The notes: a model not told the origin generated them from the sequence alone. Positions 1 through 13,468 are shown, counted from the first letter of the stretch. The stretch: DNA of 64,000 nt from Sipunculus nudus (GCA_026874595.1 CM049311.1:10509676-10573675); one strand, 5' to 3'. Made by a program: numbers and translations.

Positions 1-3000
1 CGATCAACAGCATTGATATTTTATAGCTCAAAGTAACCTTTTTTTTAATAAGTAGATGGGCAACGTTTATTCTGATAGTAATATGTATGCAACAGAAGTA
101 TGATATTATTTAAATTTTGTTCAAAAGCAAAGAACACTCAGAAGAATCAAATCGTAATTAAAAACATGTTTTTCGCCGCGTAGTTCCAAAAGAACAGGAC
201 ACGGTCACCTTATTTCAGGTTCCGCAGGTTTCAGGAGATTTTAAAGAAACACTTCGGGTATTTTTTTAGATGTTTAGGTCTAACGATTTAGATTTGTGCC
301 AGACGGTCTTACGGATGATGTACAAGACCCGTTGTCAAAGCTCAGATGACTTGCTGTTGGCTGTTTGGACAAGGGATGCATCGTCGTTCTTCGAGGGACT
401 GTTGTTTCCTTAAGTAGCTGTCTCACAATACTTGTTTATGAGGTCACACACCCCGAAAGTTAATAGACATGAACAATAATCCGGATAACCAGTCGTAGTC
501 TCCCTATAATGTCTGCCATTTTTTCTATTCTATCAAGTCTTATATCATGACGGAGCAAACATACACAGCCGGACAACCTTTAAAGGAACGGGGTCTCTCG
601 GTGCGAAATTTGCATATTGCATGATGGTGCAATGGCGGAGGCGTGAAAGGTATTTGACTGGGAGACGGCCCGGGAGTTGATGTCGCTGGTAAGGCGAAAT
701 TACAGTTGTTTTCGAATGAAAACAAAACTAGAGAGAGAAAAAACATATTCCTAATAAAACATATATTACTGTTGCATGATCGTCAAAACCAAGGCTATAT
801 ATTGCAATTTTGTGATTTTAAATTTTAAATGCACTTTCTCTACACAGGAACCCATCTTTCAAACACATGGGGGAATATTCCATTTCATAGATATCATCAA
901 TTTAGGCCTGGCATATGTACTATGCCCCCTCCCCGTGTGCTGTAGCAGTAAGACAGTTATTAAATTCTGCTACTGCGCAGGATTACACTTTAAGTGTTCC
1001 AAGTTCTAAGTCAAACATTATTGAGTATATTGTCACCGAAATGGCCCCTCCTTAACCCCAAGTAGAACTGATTTAGCAGAAAAGCTGCGTTAATTTTTTA
1101 GTTTCATTTTTACTCTTCAGCATTCCATCTCTTAATTGATTTTTACAGCTAGTCAGTTTGCCGGATAACCATCAACTGTCACATTTTATACTTGAGAATT
1201 ACCAGTAACAACTTAAGCGTAATTAGTTCATTCTTACACTTAGAAAATTAAAAGCGGGTTTTGTATCCAGGGACCGGTACAAAGCCATCATGCATTTCTG
1301 CCTAGCACTAACACAAATATCTCATTTATCTCATCATGCAAAGAAAATAGGCTTTACCGTGTCTGAAGAACTGACGCGAACAAATATTCAAAATGATCTG
1401 AATTGTTATTTCTGTCAATTATTTGCGGTCGTTTTAAGCAAAGTGCTTGGAGGATCTTGCCAGATTTCTCACAACTACTTTTTCTCCTACAAAGTTAACT
1501 TCAAATGATTCCCGTTTGGCTGATGATATAAACAAGACATTGATGCTTGTGATCTGATGGTATAAACAGCTAGTCAGTTGATGGTATTAACTTGGGGCTG
1601 CTTTAACTCATATATAAAGGACCGGGTTTTTTCAACCAAGTCCTTCCCGATTTTAATTATGTTTTCTGCCGTTTGAAAATAACGGTTTTGAAATGTTTGA
1701 AGTCCTGATACACAGTACTCTATATTTTGTCATATGAAAATTGTTTTGGGCAAATTTCCATCCTTGATCCCGTGTTAAAACCTACAGTCGTTAAAATTAG
1801 AATTACACGAGCTCGCTTAACAGCATCTACAATGACCAGCAATGATAAGCAATAACTGGATAGGACGGGATGCGACTGCTGCCAAGGCGAATCTAGTTCA
1901 AAGGTTGATGGCCTTTACCTAGTTTAGCTTGATCTTTGTCACCTTACCAACCCGTAAAAAACACCATAAATTCGCTATAACAATGTACTGTTCTTCCACA
2001 TCATCGGCTGATTTAATGTTATATTCCTTTAAGCGTATATGATTTGATCTTTTCCCGCATGATTCACATACCTAGTGAAAAAATGCACAGACGCATTAAG
2101 TGGGAGAATCACGGTATAGTGAGCGATTTGCAGCCATGTCTTGGTAATTGCAAGACGAAATGATACAACTCATTTTCATTACCTCATGTCTATTGATCAA
2201 GGGCACTGTCAGTTGAGACACGTGAAGTTACTGTCAGAAGGAATCAGGTATAATAAAAAAAGGCACCCCACGGTAAGCGAACTAGGGCTTTGAAGTGAGT
2301 CGCAAAAGATTCGTGAAGTTATCTTCCTGTCGCATCAGGCATATATAAATATATATCTAATAATTATAAAAGGAATTCGCTCCACCGTTGTCCTCAATGT
2401 TATCTGAAACCTCACTGCGTAAGACACTGTGTCATACTTCATTTTAAAGGTTATTATCCCCGCAGTGACATAGGTGATATAAGAATAAATAATGTTTAAT
2501 GTACATATCATTTAGAGTGATTTTTCGGTTTTTTGACTTGCACGGAGGTTAGACCGAGCACAGCCGAACTGCCTTCGGCAGTGACCGGAATGCGTGCATT
2601 GTGGTCACTCAACCTAAAAAACACACGATTAAGGACTATTGTTCATATGAATAACGCTTGCTTTCAGTGAGGGATTTGAGCATGTCTGGCCTTACATTTG
2701 ACCCAGGCCCTCACCCACGTGCGTGGTCAGTAAAAATGGAAAACACATGATTCTCGCTTTAAAAAATGGAGGTTTCATCCCATAAGGAACAATGACAAAC
2801 TTAATTCAAGGTCCCAATTTCAGCAACAGGGGTGAGGTTGGGTGGAGTGGTAGCGGTGGGTGTCTGGCCTCAAAATTTGTATAATACGAAAAAAAGGTTG
2901 CGGCGGCTGAAAATGGGATACGGACCCTCTGCATGGAGTCCCATTGAGTCCGCTTCAGCTACTTACGAGGTATGCATATTTCTGATTCTTTCAGATCTCT

Positions 3001-3356
3001 TGCAACGTGCATTTTATTAATCGTTCATGTGGTCTTTACATTAACCTTATCTTTATACGTCCAATGATAGAATCTAGAAACCAGACAAATATCATCGAAA
3101 CCTGAATGCCCCCGCGTCTCATTCCGGTTCGCAATGTAAGCGTAACCACTGACCGGGTCTTCAAGGTAAACATACCGTGTTATGAATTTCTTACCACGAG
3201 CACGGCGCCATAAAATAAATGTAAAAAAAATATTTATAAATATCTCATTGAGACAGTATCGCACTGATAACCTTTATTTTATTTTAACTTTTAGAATAAA
3301 AACTGAGCCAACATTACACATCTCAGTTAATATATCTCCCAATCCCCGGTAAAAAC
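1..3356. other. no supported gene; unassigned repeat-like DNA
   Basis: I see no coding region here. Short open stretches lack codon bias, domains or paired splice signals. Positions about 185-310 resemble 48,610-48,740 (shared 'CTTATTTCAGGTT' and 'GATTTGTGCC' phrases in the same order), so this part carries an old dispersed repeat. Two mutually exclusive small hairpins overlap at 2,563-2,582. Confidence 0.5.
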
Positions 3357-3381
3357 CCCGGTATACCGGGTTTATCTGCTA

Positions 3382-3437
<56 letters not shown>
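3357..3437. repeat. 14-bp perfect palindrome followed by (TA)n microsatellite
   Basis: CCCGGTATACCGGG at 3,357-3,370 is a perfect palindrome. A (TA)n run of about 55 bp follows at 3,383-3,437. Seen directly; no function is inferred. Confidence 0.9.
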
Positions 3438-3439
<2 letters not shown>

Positions 3440-5168
3440 AGTGACCCGGTGGAAAGGATGAGCTTAAATTTAATCTGATTGTTATGCTCTCAACAGAAAT
3501 CAAACAATTAACGGTTCTTCATTAGAAATATTAGCGGTTTAATAAACTTCAAAATGGAACTATATAATTAAATTTCAAAGAACAGTCTACCGAGGGAGGA
3601 TACTTTACGTTATGTTCTCACAAAAAAACGTGTTATGTGTTATGACCTTTAAACAGCGTATGCATGGGCCATCACGAACATCTATAAATTAAGTCAACGA
3701 CATCAGACATAGCTTTGAACATAATTTAAGATAGCAGGTTGGGTTCCGGGCTGCGTTTTTACAACAGGGTTCATATGCTGCCAGACAGAGGGGAGGTATG
3801 TTTATGATGAAGAGGGTGTAACAGCGATATGTGTTTTTCGAGGATTTCGCGGTCATCTAAAGGTCGCCCGCCAAAATCAAGAAGCTGCGTTTTTCTAAAG
3901 AAAGTATTGTACACAGTAGATCAGGAAAATAACCTGATAATTGACATATGTTGCGCCGGTACCTCGGGATCATGAACAGCTGCGTGGGAACCAAAACAAA
4001 GACACGGAAATGCTATAGGATCGGCGTATCCGTACCTTTCTGTCCAGTATGGTTTATGAACGCGCTGATAAGAAAGTGCGACATTTATCAATATTTCTTA
4101 CAGCATCTGCGTTGGCGGTAGTTCACTTGGTATTCTTCTGTCTTGTCACGAGCTTCTGTCATTTTACTGAATAAAAAAATTCTTTCTGACACCTGTCTTC
4201 ATTTGCATTTCGGTTGAAAACTGGAGAAATGAACACAACGATAATAAGGGAACCATTTTTATTTGATAGAAATCCGATGCACATTGCGGAACAATCCGAT
4301 GTTTGAACCTTATAAGTAAAAAGTCACTGAATAAAGACACTGCGTCATGGCATTAAATGAACTAACTCTGCTTGACAGTACAGCCTGTACAACTCAGTAT
4401 TACGAAATCTTATTTGAAACTCCTTTAGTGCTATCCTCCACTATGTACGCCACATTAGCCCCTATGTTTCAGTTTGCAACCTTCACTATCAACCGTGGTT
4501 TAAAAAAATGACGTCAGTGGTTCATCCCGTACTGGCCGACCGTGCTTATCACACAGGCTGTCATGTTAGGATGCCGCCCTAGTGTGGCGAATTATGGTTA
4601 GTCGTAGCTACAGTATGAATCGATTTATTCCATGGTTGTCCATGGTTAAGCGGTACAGAGGCCTACTACTAACTAGAGAGACCACTTTCAGATAATAGCT
4701 GTTTTGTGCAAGAGCACTAGCAGCTCTCAATTACGGACACAGGCACGACCTGATTATGGCCCTAACCGGCCGGGGGGGGGGGGGGGGGGGGGTAACGATT
4801 AGATAGATTTATTTTTAAAAGCTCCTCTGGTCACGTGGACAGTGGGGTGTGACATCAGGTGGCCAGACGGCACCGTAGGGCTAGCCTTGTCGTGTTAGAG
4901 GCGGATCAGGTGCCACGTGATCATCCGCTCGCAGAAGCTAGCTCCATCCTTAAGTGACACGCACCGTATCTAGGGGCTCACTACCCTGCAGAGGACTGTG
5001 CGGCAAGATTTGCTGGTTACAATTATCTCATCTAGATATAACAAACTTTCTTATAAGCCACTAGTTTTCCCAATTTACAGTATCAATTAACACAATTTTA
5101 CAGATTGATACGTTAAACAATTATATTCTGTGGTTTAATTGTTTAAATGTTTTTGTCCGCTGGACTCA

Positions 5169-5170
<2 letters not shown>
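3438..5170. other. no gene seen; contains a 21-G homopolymer
   Basis: There is no coding evidence. A run of 21 G lies at 4,772-4,792, next to GC-richer sequence at 4,830-4,990 that I could not assign. Confidence 0.5.

Positions 5171-5204
<34 letters not shown>
5171..5204. repeat. (AT)17 microsatellite
   Basis: Uninterrupted AT dinucleotide run. The nearby open reading frame that reads through it as Ile-Tyr repeats is an artefact of the dinucleotide. Confidence 0.95.
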
Positions 5205-5206
<2 letters not shown>

Positions 5207-7422
5207 AATATTAATTACATGCTCATTATCACAATCTCCCACGTGAAAAGGAAACCAGAGCAGAGGTTTGTATATTTAGTGCCCACAAAAACGAGAAAGT
5301 CCAGCCGCGACCCTTTTCCTACGCAACTTCCGTCTTTATCAGTTCAGCCAATGATAATCCAACATCCGTTGTATCATTTCTCTGCGTTTGTGGAAAAGCA
5401 TGTGCTGGCTAATTCAAGTTTATAAGCTCGTTAAGTAATGTAGAAAAGTTTAATTGAAGTCGAAACTAGAAACTTTGGACAGTAATTTAACTATGGTGTT
5501 CAATTAGGGTCTCGCCGGTTCTTGATATGATTTGCACGGAAATAATTCACTGAAGAAATGTTGGATTTCTGATGTGTTGCATTTGTTAATGCATTTCTCC
5601 ATAAAGGTGCCAATTTTCAGCGGAAATTCTAATACGATGTTCTGGATAATGTATTACGAAAGGATAACTCCTCTTCAGCCCTGTTGGGTTTCTGTTCGGT
5701 CTGAATTTCAATATTACACGTGTATCCACAAGTAATAATCTTTAATAAAATCGTTATTGAGACAATAACGGCGTAATGGCGGATACACGGAAAGACCGAT
5801 GGACAATTTAATAAATAAAGGAAACACCAAAATAGGAGTATTGAAAACATATAATTTACATAAAGGACTTGTATGAAAATTTGTCATGCGCATAAGGCGC
5901 TCTAGCTTTATAGTTTTCAATGTTATTGGGTCCGTCATTAATCACCATATAACAATTTATCTATGAAAAAATATATTATGAATCGCGGTTACAGTTTGGG
6001 AGCTTTAAACTTGACTTTTAAATAATTACTGCTAAATTTACATTTGAAATCTTCATATCTTAAGAAGTCTGGACGGAGTTATGCCATGCATAAACATATT
6101 AAAAACGGATGTTTCCTACCATTAAATGCATATATTTAAGGATAGAGTTCACATAAATTCCGTCAGGATTATTCTCATATTTCAATATTTTCTATCAATT
6201 TTAAACGGTAATAAATAAAGTAGTTGTGACGGTTGATTTACATTGAAAGTAACGACAACAGATTATCAGGAGGTGTGACCTTGGACAAGCAGTACGTTGT
6301 TTAAAATAATTTAACCACTTTGATTTAATCCGTTTCAAGTGTATTTTTGGAACTTATGTAAAACGTCCAACTCCCGGTCTTAGATCGCGTTGAATTTTCC
6401 CCAAGTGAACTTCTTGGAAGTCGGACGTTTAAGGTGTGATTAATGTAAATTCATGGTATATATTTACTGACTCTGGTAAGGCAGAGAAGTAATGTTTAGA
6501 GTTCGGTATTCTCATACATATATGACACAGCTTTTATCTTGATATATTGATGGTATTTTAAACTGGTAAATTTTGTCGGAAACAAACCTCTCCGGTATCT
6601 AACCATCAAAATAACACTTGCTCAAAAGAAATGATTGTAAAGGTGATTTCCCGGGTTTGATTTGACTCCACGCACGATAACCAATTGAAACCTATAATTA
6701 AATATAACTATTAGTGCAAGTGCACTGCATGAAGCATCGATCGACATCATGTCAGTAGGCCCAACAATACAGAGAGTACGGGCTCAATTTTCCATTTCTG
6801 AAGTATTCTTGATCTCCAACTACAAAACCCCTGGGCGAATGTTAAATCTGGAAATTCAAATCGGCATTAAAGCCCAAGATCATTCAACCGTATGCTAATT
6901 ATTGCCTTTAACATGCATTTAATTTTTACATAAACAAATTTGCTAATAATTGACCAGTGGTTTGTAGATGACAAATTTCCACTTTAGCATTAAGAACTCC
7001 TAGTTCTTTTTTGTATAACACTAGAGTTCTTGCGTTTTAATAACAATAACATATAGTTTTTGTTAGGATAAATCATCATTCAATTCTTAGCACACTATTT
7101 TAATTGTTTTGAGGGCATTATTCAGGTAACACAAATAATACAAACTTTGTTCCCAGGTGGCAGATCCACAAAGACGCATGGAAGCATCCCGAGTGATATT
7201 CAGGAACACAAAAAACATATAAACCTCTAGGAAACTATCTGGTCCACCTTTATTCTAGGTCTCAAAACATGTTTCCCTAAATATGCAATCAATACCTAGC
7301 ATAGAAAACAACTATTAAAAATAACCCTGTTTTTATTTTTTTTCTTTCCGTGCCACTTTACACTGTGATTTAATTCCTTGATACACCTTTATATAGCTAC
7401 AGGAAACTTCTAACACACACTA

Positions 7423-7423
<1 letters not shown>
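5205..7423. other. no supported feature
   Basis: A+T-rich sequence. Small open frames on both strands at 5.5-5.9 kb overlap one another and show no recognisable domain. I see nothing I can name. Confidence 0.5.
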
Positions 7424-7462
<39 letters not shown>

Positions 7463-7661
7463 ATTAACCCATTACATTGAAATCTTTGCAACTTTAGCGG
7501 CACTTTAGCTCATCTGACATAAGAGAAACTATTATGTCTTTATATATATATATATATATATAGTCTCACATGATCAATGCAACAACATTTTGGCACAAAC
7601 TTCGTATTAGTAAACATGTCTGAAATTTTTTCCCCCTCTATATTCGTGTATCTGATGTATG

Positions 7662-7702
<41 letters not shown>
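7424..7702. repeat. three (AT)n microsatellites
   Basis: AT runs at about 7,424-7,461, 7,541-7,562 and 7,666-7,702, separated by unique A+T-rich sequence. Confidence 0.95.
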
Positions 7703-7705
<3 letters not shown>

Positions 7706-8515
7706 TAATTTGCGTAATTAATTTTTATTAATGTATTTCGTATCTGTTTTTTTTCCTCAATTTCATATGAGCATTCATCTGAACATAAGTAATTTTTCAT
7801 AGGTCACAATCCTAATCGTGTGGAGACAAATAATCTGGAGTCAGTCAGGTCATAATGTGGAGGAAATAATCGATCTAGGTTAGGAAGTAAGAGAATTTCC
7901 TGGGAGTTATGAAAAAAAAGTTTCTTGGTAACACGATATGTTAAAAATAATGAAGTATCTATGTAATAAACTGTCTTTTTGAAATGTCATACCAAAGTGA
8001 CATTTAAATATCTTCCGCATCTCCGCCCACGAGGAGTCAGGAGACAAAAACCGTTGATGCTCCATTATAATCGTTCATTTAAAGCTCCGGCAATTTTTCT
8101 ACCTCAATAGGGATTCCTATTCGCGCACAATCATTTCTTTCAATGACATGAATCGGGTGATGCATTTCTCTATGATTTCTATCATTTTAAAATAAACTTG
8201 GTGGATATGCTTTAAGGTTACACCATTGTTTCGCTTTTATGAAGTTCTTCATTAACACATGAACTCAAATATTTTCCTTTTTAAAGGATAGGTCTGTTAA
8301 TGGTATTGCCTATTGAATTTGAATGAAGAGAAACAATGAGAATAATTTTTATAAAGTGTTGTTTTTGGGGTTTAAGGTTTTAAATACAAAGGGCTACTAA
8401 TAACCCAGAAGTCAAATCTGTCGCAGATAAAGCAGAGCAAATATGTGAAGCTCTATCGACATTTCGATATTTTGCCTTTAAGCCCTGACGGGGAGCGAAC
8501 AGTAGACCTTCATCT
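7703..8515. other. no supported feature
   Basis: A+T-rich unique-looking sequence, with no coding or repeat structure recognised. Confidence 0.45.
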
Positions 8516-8940
8516 CCAATGGCCAACATCCTACTCCGAAGACCAGCGTCCAACTCCAATGTCCAACGTCCTACTCCAATGTCCAACCTCTTACTCCAAT
8601 ATCTAACGTCTTACTACAATGACCAACCTCTTACTCCAATATCCAACGTCTTACTCCAATGTCCAACGTCTTACTCCAATGTCCAACGTCTTATTCCAAT
8701 GTCCAACGTCTTACTACAATGACCAACGTCTTACTCCAATATCCAACGTCTTACTCTAATGTCCAACGTCTTACTCCAATGTCCGACGTCTTACTCTAAT
8801 GTCTAACGTCTTACTCCAATGTCCGACGTCTTACTCTAATGTCCAACGTCTTACTCTAATTTCCAACGTCTTAATCCAATGTCCAACGTCTTACTCCAAT
8901 GACAAAAGTCCTACTCTAACGTACAACGTCCTAACCTTGC
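8516..8940. repeat. 20-bp minisatellite, about 21 units in register
   Basis: The unit approximates CCAATGTCCAACGTCTTACT. Over about 420 bp the phase never slips: every 60 bp holds exactly three units, so variation is by substitution only (GTCC/GACC/ATCC, CTTACT/CCTACT, CTCC/CTCT). Because 20 is not a multiple of 3, reading frames cycle through the unit and give a 20-residue super-repeat, which explains the open frames on both strands. I take those as non-coding. There are no variable spacers, so this is not a CRISPR array. Confidence 0.95.
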
Positions 8941-10149
8941 GTTAACAAATTCTTTACATCAGAAATATGCATAGCATCGGGATCATATTTTTCTGTTTTT
9001 ATTTGGAAGGCAGATTGATTATTCCGTCAAATTCTCAAACTCAGTGGCGCGATAAATAGCCCTATTGCAATGAAGGATTGTCAATACTGTCATAACAGGC
9101 ATTGAGAAATTATAATAAAATAAAAAAGGTCAAACACTTTCAGAAGAAACGAGTGAAATTTCAAGGGTGTTCCTCAAAGACTCACCTCTCTGGCCATACC
9201 TTTTGATATATTAAAATCCAGAAAAAATGCAATGTATCAGTTTACACAAATTTAAGGCGAATGTATCTAAATCATTGCTGTCTATGGTCCCACTCAGTGT
9301 ATATCGGGATCAAATCAGGGATTCGGATATTAAGATAGTTTGAAGGTTGACTACGAATCAAGTGTGAATAAAAGAAAGAAAGAAAAAAGGAAATACAAAG
9401 ATGCAGATTATCATTATCATCTATGGTCCCGTATGATGCGGATCAGATAAGCATCCGGATTCCTGTAGACATTTTTTAGAAGTTTAAGGAATGGACACCT
9501 AACACAATGAGGGAGCAGGACTTAACACGCAAGTTGCTACCTTTGCAAGTTTAACCTAGCAGTTTATTAACATAAACCCGTGCACCACCCTTTGTGAACA
9601 TCCAGCGAGTCATTCATAATAAAAGCTGTGAAACACGAAAAGACACATAGTTACCTCCACGAAGAGAGAATTACACTCCTCACGTTGCGGTTATACACTG
9701 CAGTCGTTCTATATCTCCTTCGCTTTAACCGCTGCATTGTATGACACGACTATCCGGGTAACACCACCAAAGGTGGCACAGAGCAAAAAATTGTTATCAG
9801 ACCAATGAGAGCGTAGTTTAACATTTTGCATCCAACCCGAGTTTTAAACCCGCGACACGCTGCTCACATTTGTCTGATTCTTGACCTTGTGCTAGCCCTG
9901 GTGTCGAGACCCGGAGGGCATTCATGAAGATGCACATTTGTTCCGAATTTAGTAAAATTACATTTAGCAAGTAAGAAGAAAAAGACTTTAGATTGACGAA
10001 CCGACGGACGCTGTGTCTTGGAGTTTGGTTAGAGGTTATTCCTAAAGATTTAAAGTACAGCTTCAAAACTGACTGCTGAATTTATATATCTAAAAAGAGT
10101 CCCGGTTCTCTATTTCGGGAAGTTGAATAAAATTTATATGAAATTCTTT
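8941..10149. other. no supported gene
   Basis: No coding evidence. A small CCACC-AAA-GGTGG hairpin lies near 9,760. Otherwise nothing I can assign. Confidence 0.45.
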
Positions 10150-11360
10150 TCTTATATCCAGTTTGCTGATGACACAGTGCTACTGCTGAAAGATATAAAC
10201 TCACTCAAAGAAAGTGTAAATAGTTTCATTGTATTTTTCAGATGTTTCTTAAAGTGACCTGGGTTAAAAGTCCGTTGACTGAGGATGAGAAAAACTAGTG
10301 GAAACAGGATGTACTAAATACAATTAAAATTTCTTTTTCAACTGTAATCTTGCAAAAGAAGATGTATAATGTATCTGTGGCAATACCGATTTACTTTGGA
10401 CTGAGATACTGCAGGCTTGATGTAAGTATAATTATGTTAAGAACTCTGAAATGTAAAATGAAATCCTATGTCAAAGTTTATGGAATAACTCTCGCATCAG
10501 AGTATGCGGTAAACCTGTTTTTACACCCACTGGTTTAAACTGGAATTGGTACAATAGGATACTTATTGGTCGACACATAAAACAACTTGTGCAGATTTTT
10601 TACTCATGCAGATATGCAAATTTTGGTTAAGAAAAAGATGAATTTTCTAGAATATTAAGGATCGATAAAATCCAAAGAAATGGAAAGATTTGATTAATAA
10701 TGTGGAAGCTAACAACATCTACAAAAATAATGATAATAATAATAATAATAATAATATTACTCAGTTATGTAAACTGGAAAAAGTAAAAAAAAAAATGAAT
10801 AAAGAGAGCTAATCCAATCTGTGTACCTTAATTTAACCTCAGCTGTATGTAAATGGCTATAATTCTACAAACTGAGCTGGATGTGCATATCGTATTCAAA
10901 TCATTCTCGGAAACCATTAAGATGACACAGTCCACAAACATAAGAATTTTTCAGTTACCTCTGCTCCACCGGGTCCTTTCAACAAACACTTTTCTTTATA
11001 GGATTAAAGATTTGGATCATGAAAGTGGTTCTCTTTGCCAGGAAGACCCAGAGTCCCCTTGTCACCTATTCTGGTTATGTCGTGTAACCCGGAAAATTTG
11101 GGAAGAAATAATGTCATAGATGGCAAAAAGATTAATATCCACCTTTAACCTTTAAGTGCCAGAAAAAAATAAATACTTGAGGATCATGAAACCAAAATTA
11201 TAAACTGTTTAACTCTTTTTGTAAAAAAAATATATTTATACATGCAGATGTAAAGATGCTCTCAAATTGAGTAATTTTTCAAAAAAATAGTGTGAAAAAG
11301 AACAATTGAAAATATTTTCTGAGCAACGTACAGAAAAGATTAAGATTATTATATGTGATT
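10150..11360 (+). mobile_element. L1/Tx1-like non-LTR retrotransposon, 3' fragment
   Basis: A 5'-truncated, decayed LINE. At 10,159 the reading starts QFADDTVLLLK, the reverse transcriptase motif C (F/YADD). Downstream, 10,853-11,119 is open and contains a region of the type found at the C-terminus of L1/Tx1 ORF2 (LHRVLSTNTFLYRI, then C-X-E-D-P-E-S-P-C-H-L-F-W-L-C ending in a Trp), matching the zf-RVT-like zinc region. A decayed tail with LFVKK and EQRTEKIKIII-type residues can be followed to about 11,350. No poly(A) tail or target-site duplication is obvious. The frame changes at least twice, so it cannot be functional. The clade is inferred from motif style, not a search. Confidence 0.75.
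10853..11119 (+). pseudogene. ORF2 C-terminal region (zinc-finger RVT-type) of an L1/Tx1-like LINE
   Basis: An 88-codon open segment inside the LINE fragment. Residues about 38-50 (LHRVLSTNTFLYRI) and about 60-85 (Cys-x-Glu-Asp-Pro-Glu-Ser-Pro-Cys-His-Leu-Phe-Trp-x-Cys) match the zinc-binding region that follows reverse transcriptase in L1-group ORF2 proteins and helps in target-primed reverse transcription. The start codon has no meaning: this is an internal piece bounded by decay. It lies about 690 bp downstream of the FADD motif, a spacing compatible with one element. Confidence 0.7.
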
Positions 11361-12640
11361 ATTATATGTATTTGTTTTGTGGTCTCGTGGATAGGCAGCG
11401 ATGCTGATATGTACACGGGCATGTGTAGTAATAATGGAAAACCCCACTGCGTGTTTAACTCCAGTTCTTATGTTAATCAAGACGGCTCTAGGAGTTGTGA
11501 AATATCAAAAGCATAAAAGTCAGGTAGTATCGAATATAGGTGGTCCTGTCCAACAGGAGTTCTAGAGTGGGTCTACTTGAGAAAGATGTCAAGATATTCA
11601 TTCGCTTTGACATCAGTTTATATGTATGTATACATGTATGTGTTCATATATGTATTCATGTATACAATAAAAAAATTATATTTCATTCTCGCTTTGTAGA
11701 AAGTTCTTATGTCTCATATATTGTCTTATATAATTTTGAGGGAATTTAACGGTGTAGGTATTGTTTAGTTTAAAAGGCTGACCTAAGACAGGGAAAGGAA
11801 TATGAATATTTATTCTATATAGTTTTAATAAAGCACGGCCGCTGGTAGAAAAGAGCAAACAAATCTAAAACTAGGTCAGTTAAGAAAAAACAGCTAAATA
11901 AACAATTCACATAAGAGCAACCGATTATTTTCCGTCAATAAGAAAATAATTGGTACGAATGTGTCATGATAAGATATTTGTAAAACATATCTTACACACA
12001 TGCAATAAAACAATGTAATTGCTTCGAAGAAGAGGATTTGAAAGGAGAAATAGAGAGGAACATACAAAATCAAATTTGACTCAGTCTTTTTTTCTGTGTA
12101 GTCTATTTAGTTGAAATAATGCACGGCAGGTGGTAGAAAAAAGCGGAGAACTAGGTCATGAAAGACAAAACAGATGAATAAACGATTCACATGAGATTAA
12201 AAGATCATTCTCGACTTGTAGTGAGAATTAAACATACCTATCTAAGGTGTCTTATTCTCTTAACTCCGCTAGAAAACCAGGTGTCTGACAAATTTGCTGT
12301 GACTTTCCAACTTGTTTGCTAAAACCGGAACCCGGTGTACAACAGAATTATTGGCATTTACCATTAACTTCGCCGATTTGAACGGCTATTTCGTCATTTT
12401 TCAAACCAGGTTAGTATTGTGCTTGGGAAAACAACAACAAGCAGTGTAGGACAAAACAGGCATTTAAGACAACGCATTACTTGGTCGATTCATGATTTTC
12501 ATACCATTTAGTGTAGTCGCTCATGTAGCAAAATCCCGATCCCGTAGGAATTGAATACCCACATTGAGATAGCACTTGTTGTCACTTCATATAGGTGTAA
12601 GCTGATGGAAAAAGTTCGGTAACAAATTTTATCAACCCCC
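11361..12640. repeat. diverged direct repeat, spacing about 284 bp, in otherwise unassigned DNA
   Basis: Copy A at about 11,810-11,960 and copy B at about 12,095-12,250 share the ordered phrases 'CACGGCxGxTGGTAGAAAA', 'ACTAGGTCA', 'AATAAACxATTCACAT' and 'GATxATT'. They look like an old tandem duplication. No coding sequence is seen. Confidence 0.6.
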
Positions 12641-12910
12641 TGACCCCCCAAAAATCCAAGATGGCCGCCATCATAATAAAAAAAGCCTAGATATTGCTTT
12701 GATATTGAAACTGTCGCATCAAAATGAATAATATTTAATCGATTTATAAGATTTTGAATGTGTACCGGTAATACGTACTACTCCAGGAGCTGTCCAAAGG
12801 TTATGGAGGGTATTCAAGGTCAAGGTCAAACTTATTTACCAACCTTCGATCAAAAAATAACATAAGACATCTTGAGTACTACGCGGTCACATATTATGTA
12901 ATATGGTTTT
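12640..12910 (+). repeat. dispersed repeat with 'CAAGATGGCCGCC' and AGGTCA half-sites
   Basis: The order of phrases (CCAAGATGGCCGCC, a GATATTGAAACTGTCGCATCAAAATG-like block, ATCGATTTATA, TTTTGAATGTGT, CAGGAGCTGTC, GGTCAAGGTCAAA) recurs at 15,600-16,115, showing one family with at least three copies or partial copies here. The family name is unknown to me. Confidence 0.8.
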
Positions 12911-13016
12911 CAAATAATCAACATTATTAATAATTGTCTTGGCAGAATAATATATCATAGGGACGATATTAAAATACATTACACTAAGATACTGTCATAT
13001 GGTGTTCAAATGGACC

Positions 13017-13468
13017 TTAAAGGTGCCCATTCACCTATCTTTTTTAAAGAGAATATGTGCTTCTCTGTGTATATATTAATGATTTAAAGGTCATTCTGGT
13101 TTTGGAAAGTTCTTATAATACCTCCTTGAAGAATGTATGAACTTATTGATGAACAACATGTTTGTACACACAGCAATGTTGACAAAAGGGGAAAAAATGT
13201 AAGCTAACATGGTATGTGGCATATATGCGGAGGCACAAAATTTGTTGAAAAACGCCATTTGCAAAACTATCGCCCATCCGATTTGCTGTCCGATGCCATT
13301 GTTGAATTTGTTTTATTTTGGCAGGGCCCAACATATTATAAACACGTTGATATAAACAAAACAAGCAGCCTGTGTGCGTGATATCAGCATTTTCTGGTCT
13401 ATTTGTAAAAATCTCCAAGGGATTACCATTAGTTTATAAAGGTCAGATAGGTGATTGGGCCCCTTTAA
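13017..13468. mobile_element. TTAA-flanked MITE (piggyBac-like non-autonomous element)
   Basis: The left end is TTAA followed by AGGTGCCCATTCACCTATCT (13,021-13,040). The right end, read on the other strand, is TTAA followed by AGGGGCCCAATCACCTATCT. The 20-bp terminal inverted repeats differ at two positions and TTAA is present on both sides (13,017-13,020 and 13,465-13,468). Total length is 452 bp. No transposase is encoded; the open frame on the minus strand inside has no recognisable domain. TTAA duplication is characteristic of the piggyBac superfamily, but the terminal bases are not the usual CCC start, so the superfamily is inferred. Confidence 0.82.

Noticed and set aside
2563-2582. 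Alternative hairpins (GCCGAA/TTCGGC versus ACTGCC/GGCAGT) as a riboswitch-like switch
   Set aside because: The stems are only 6 bp, there is no transcript or gene nearby, and such pairs arise by chance.
8516-8940. Regular 20-bp repeats as a CRISPR array
   Set aside because: There are no unique spacers between units and the context is an animal genome; it is a minisatellite.
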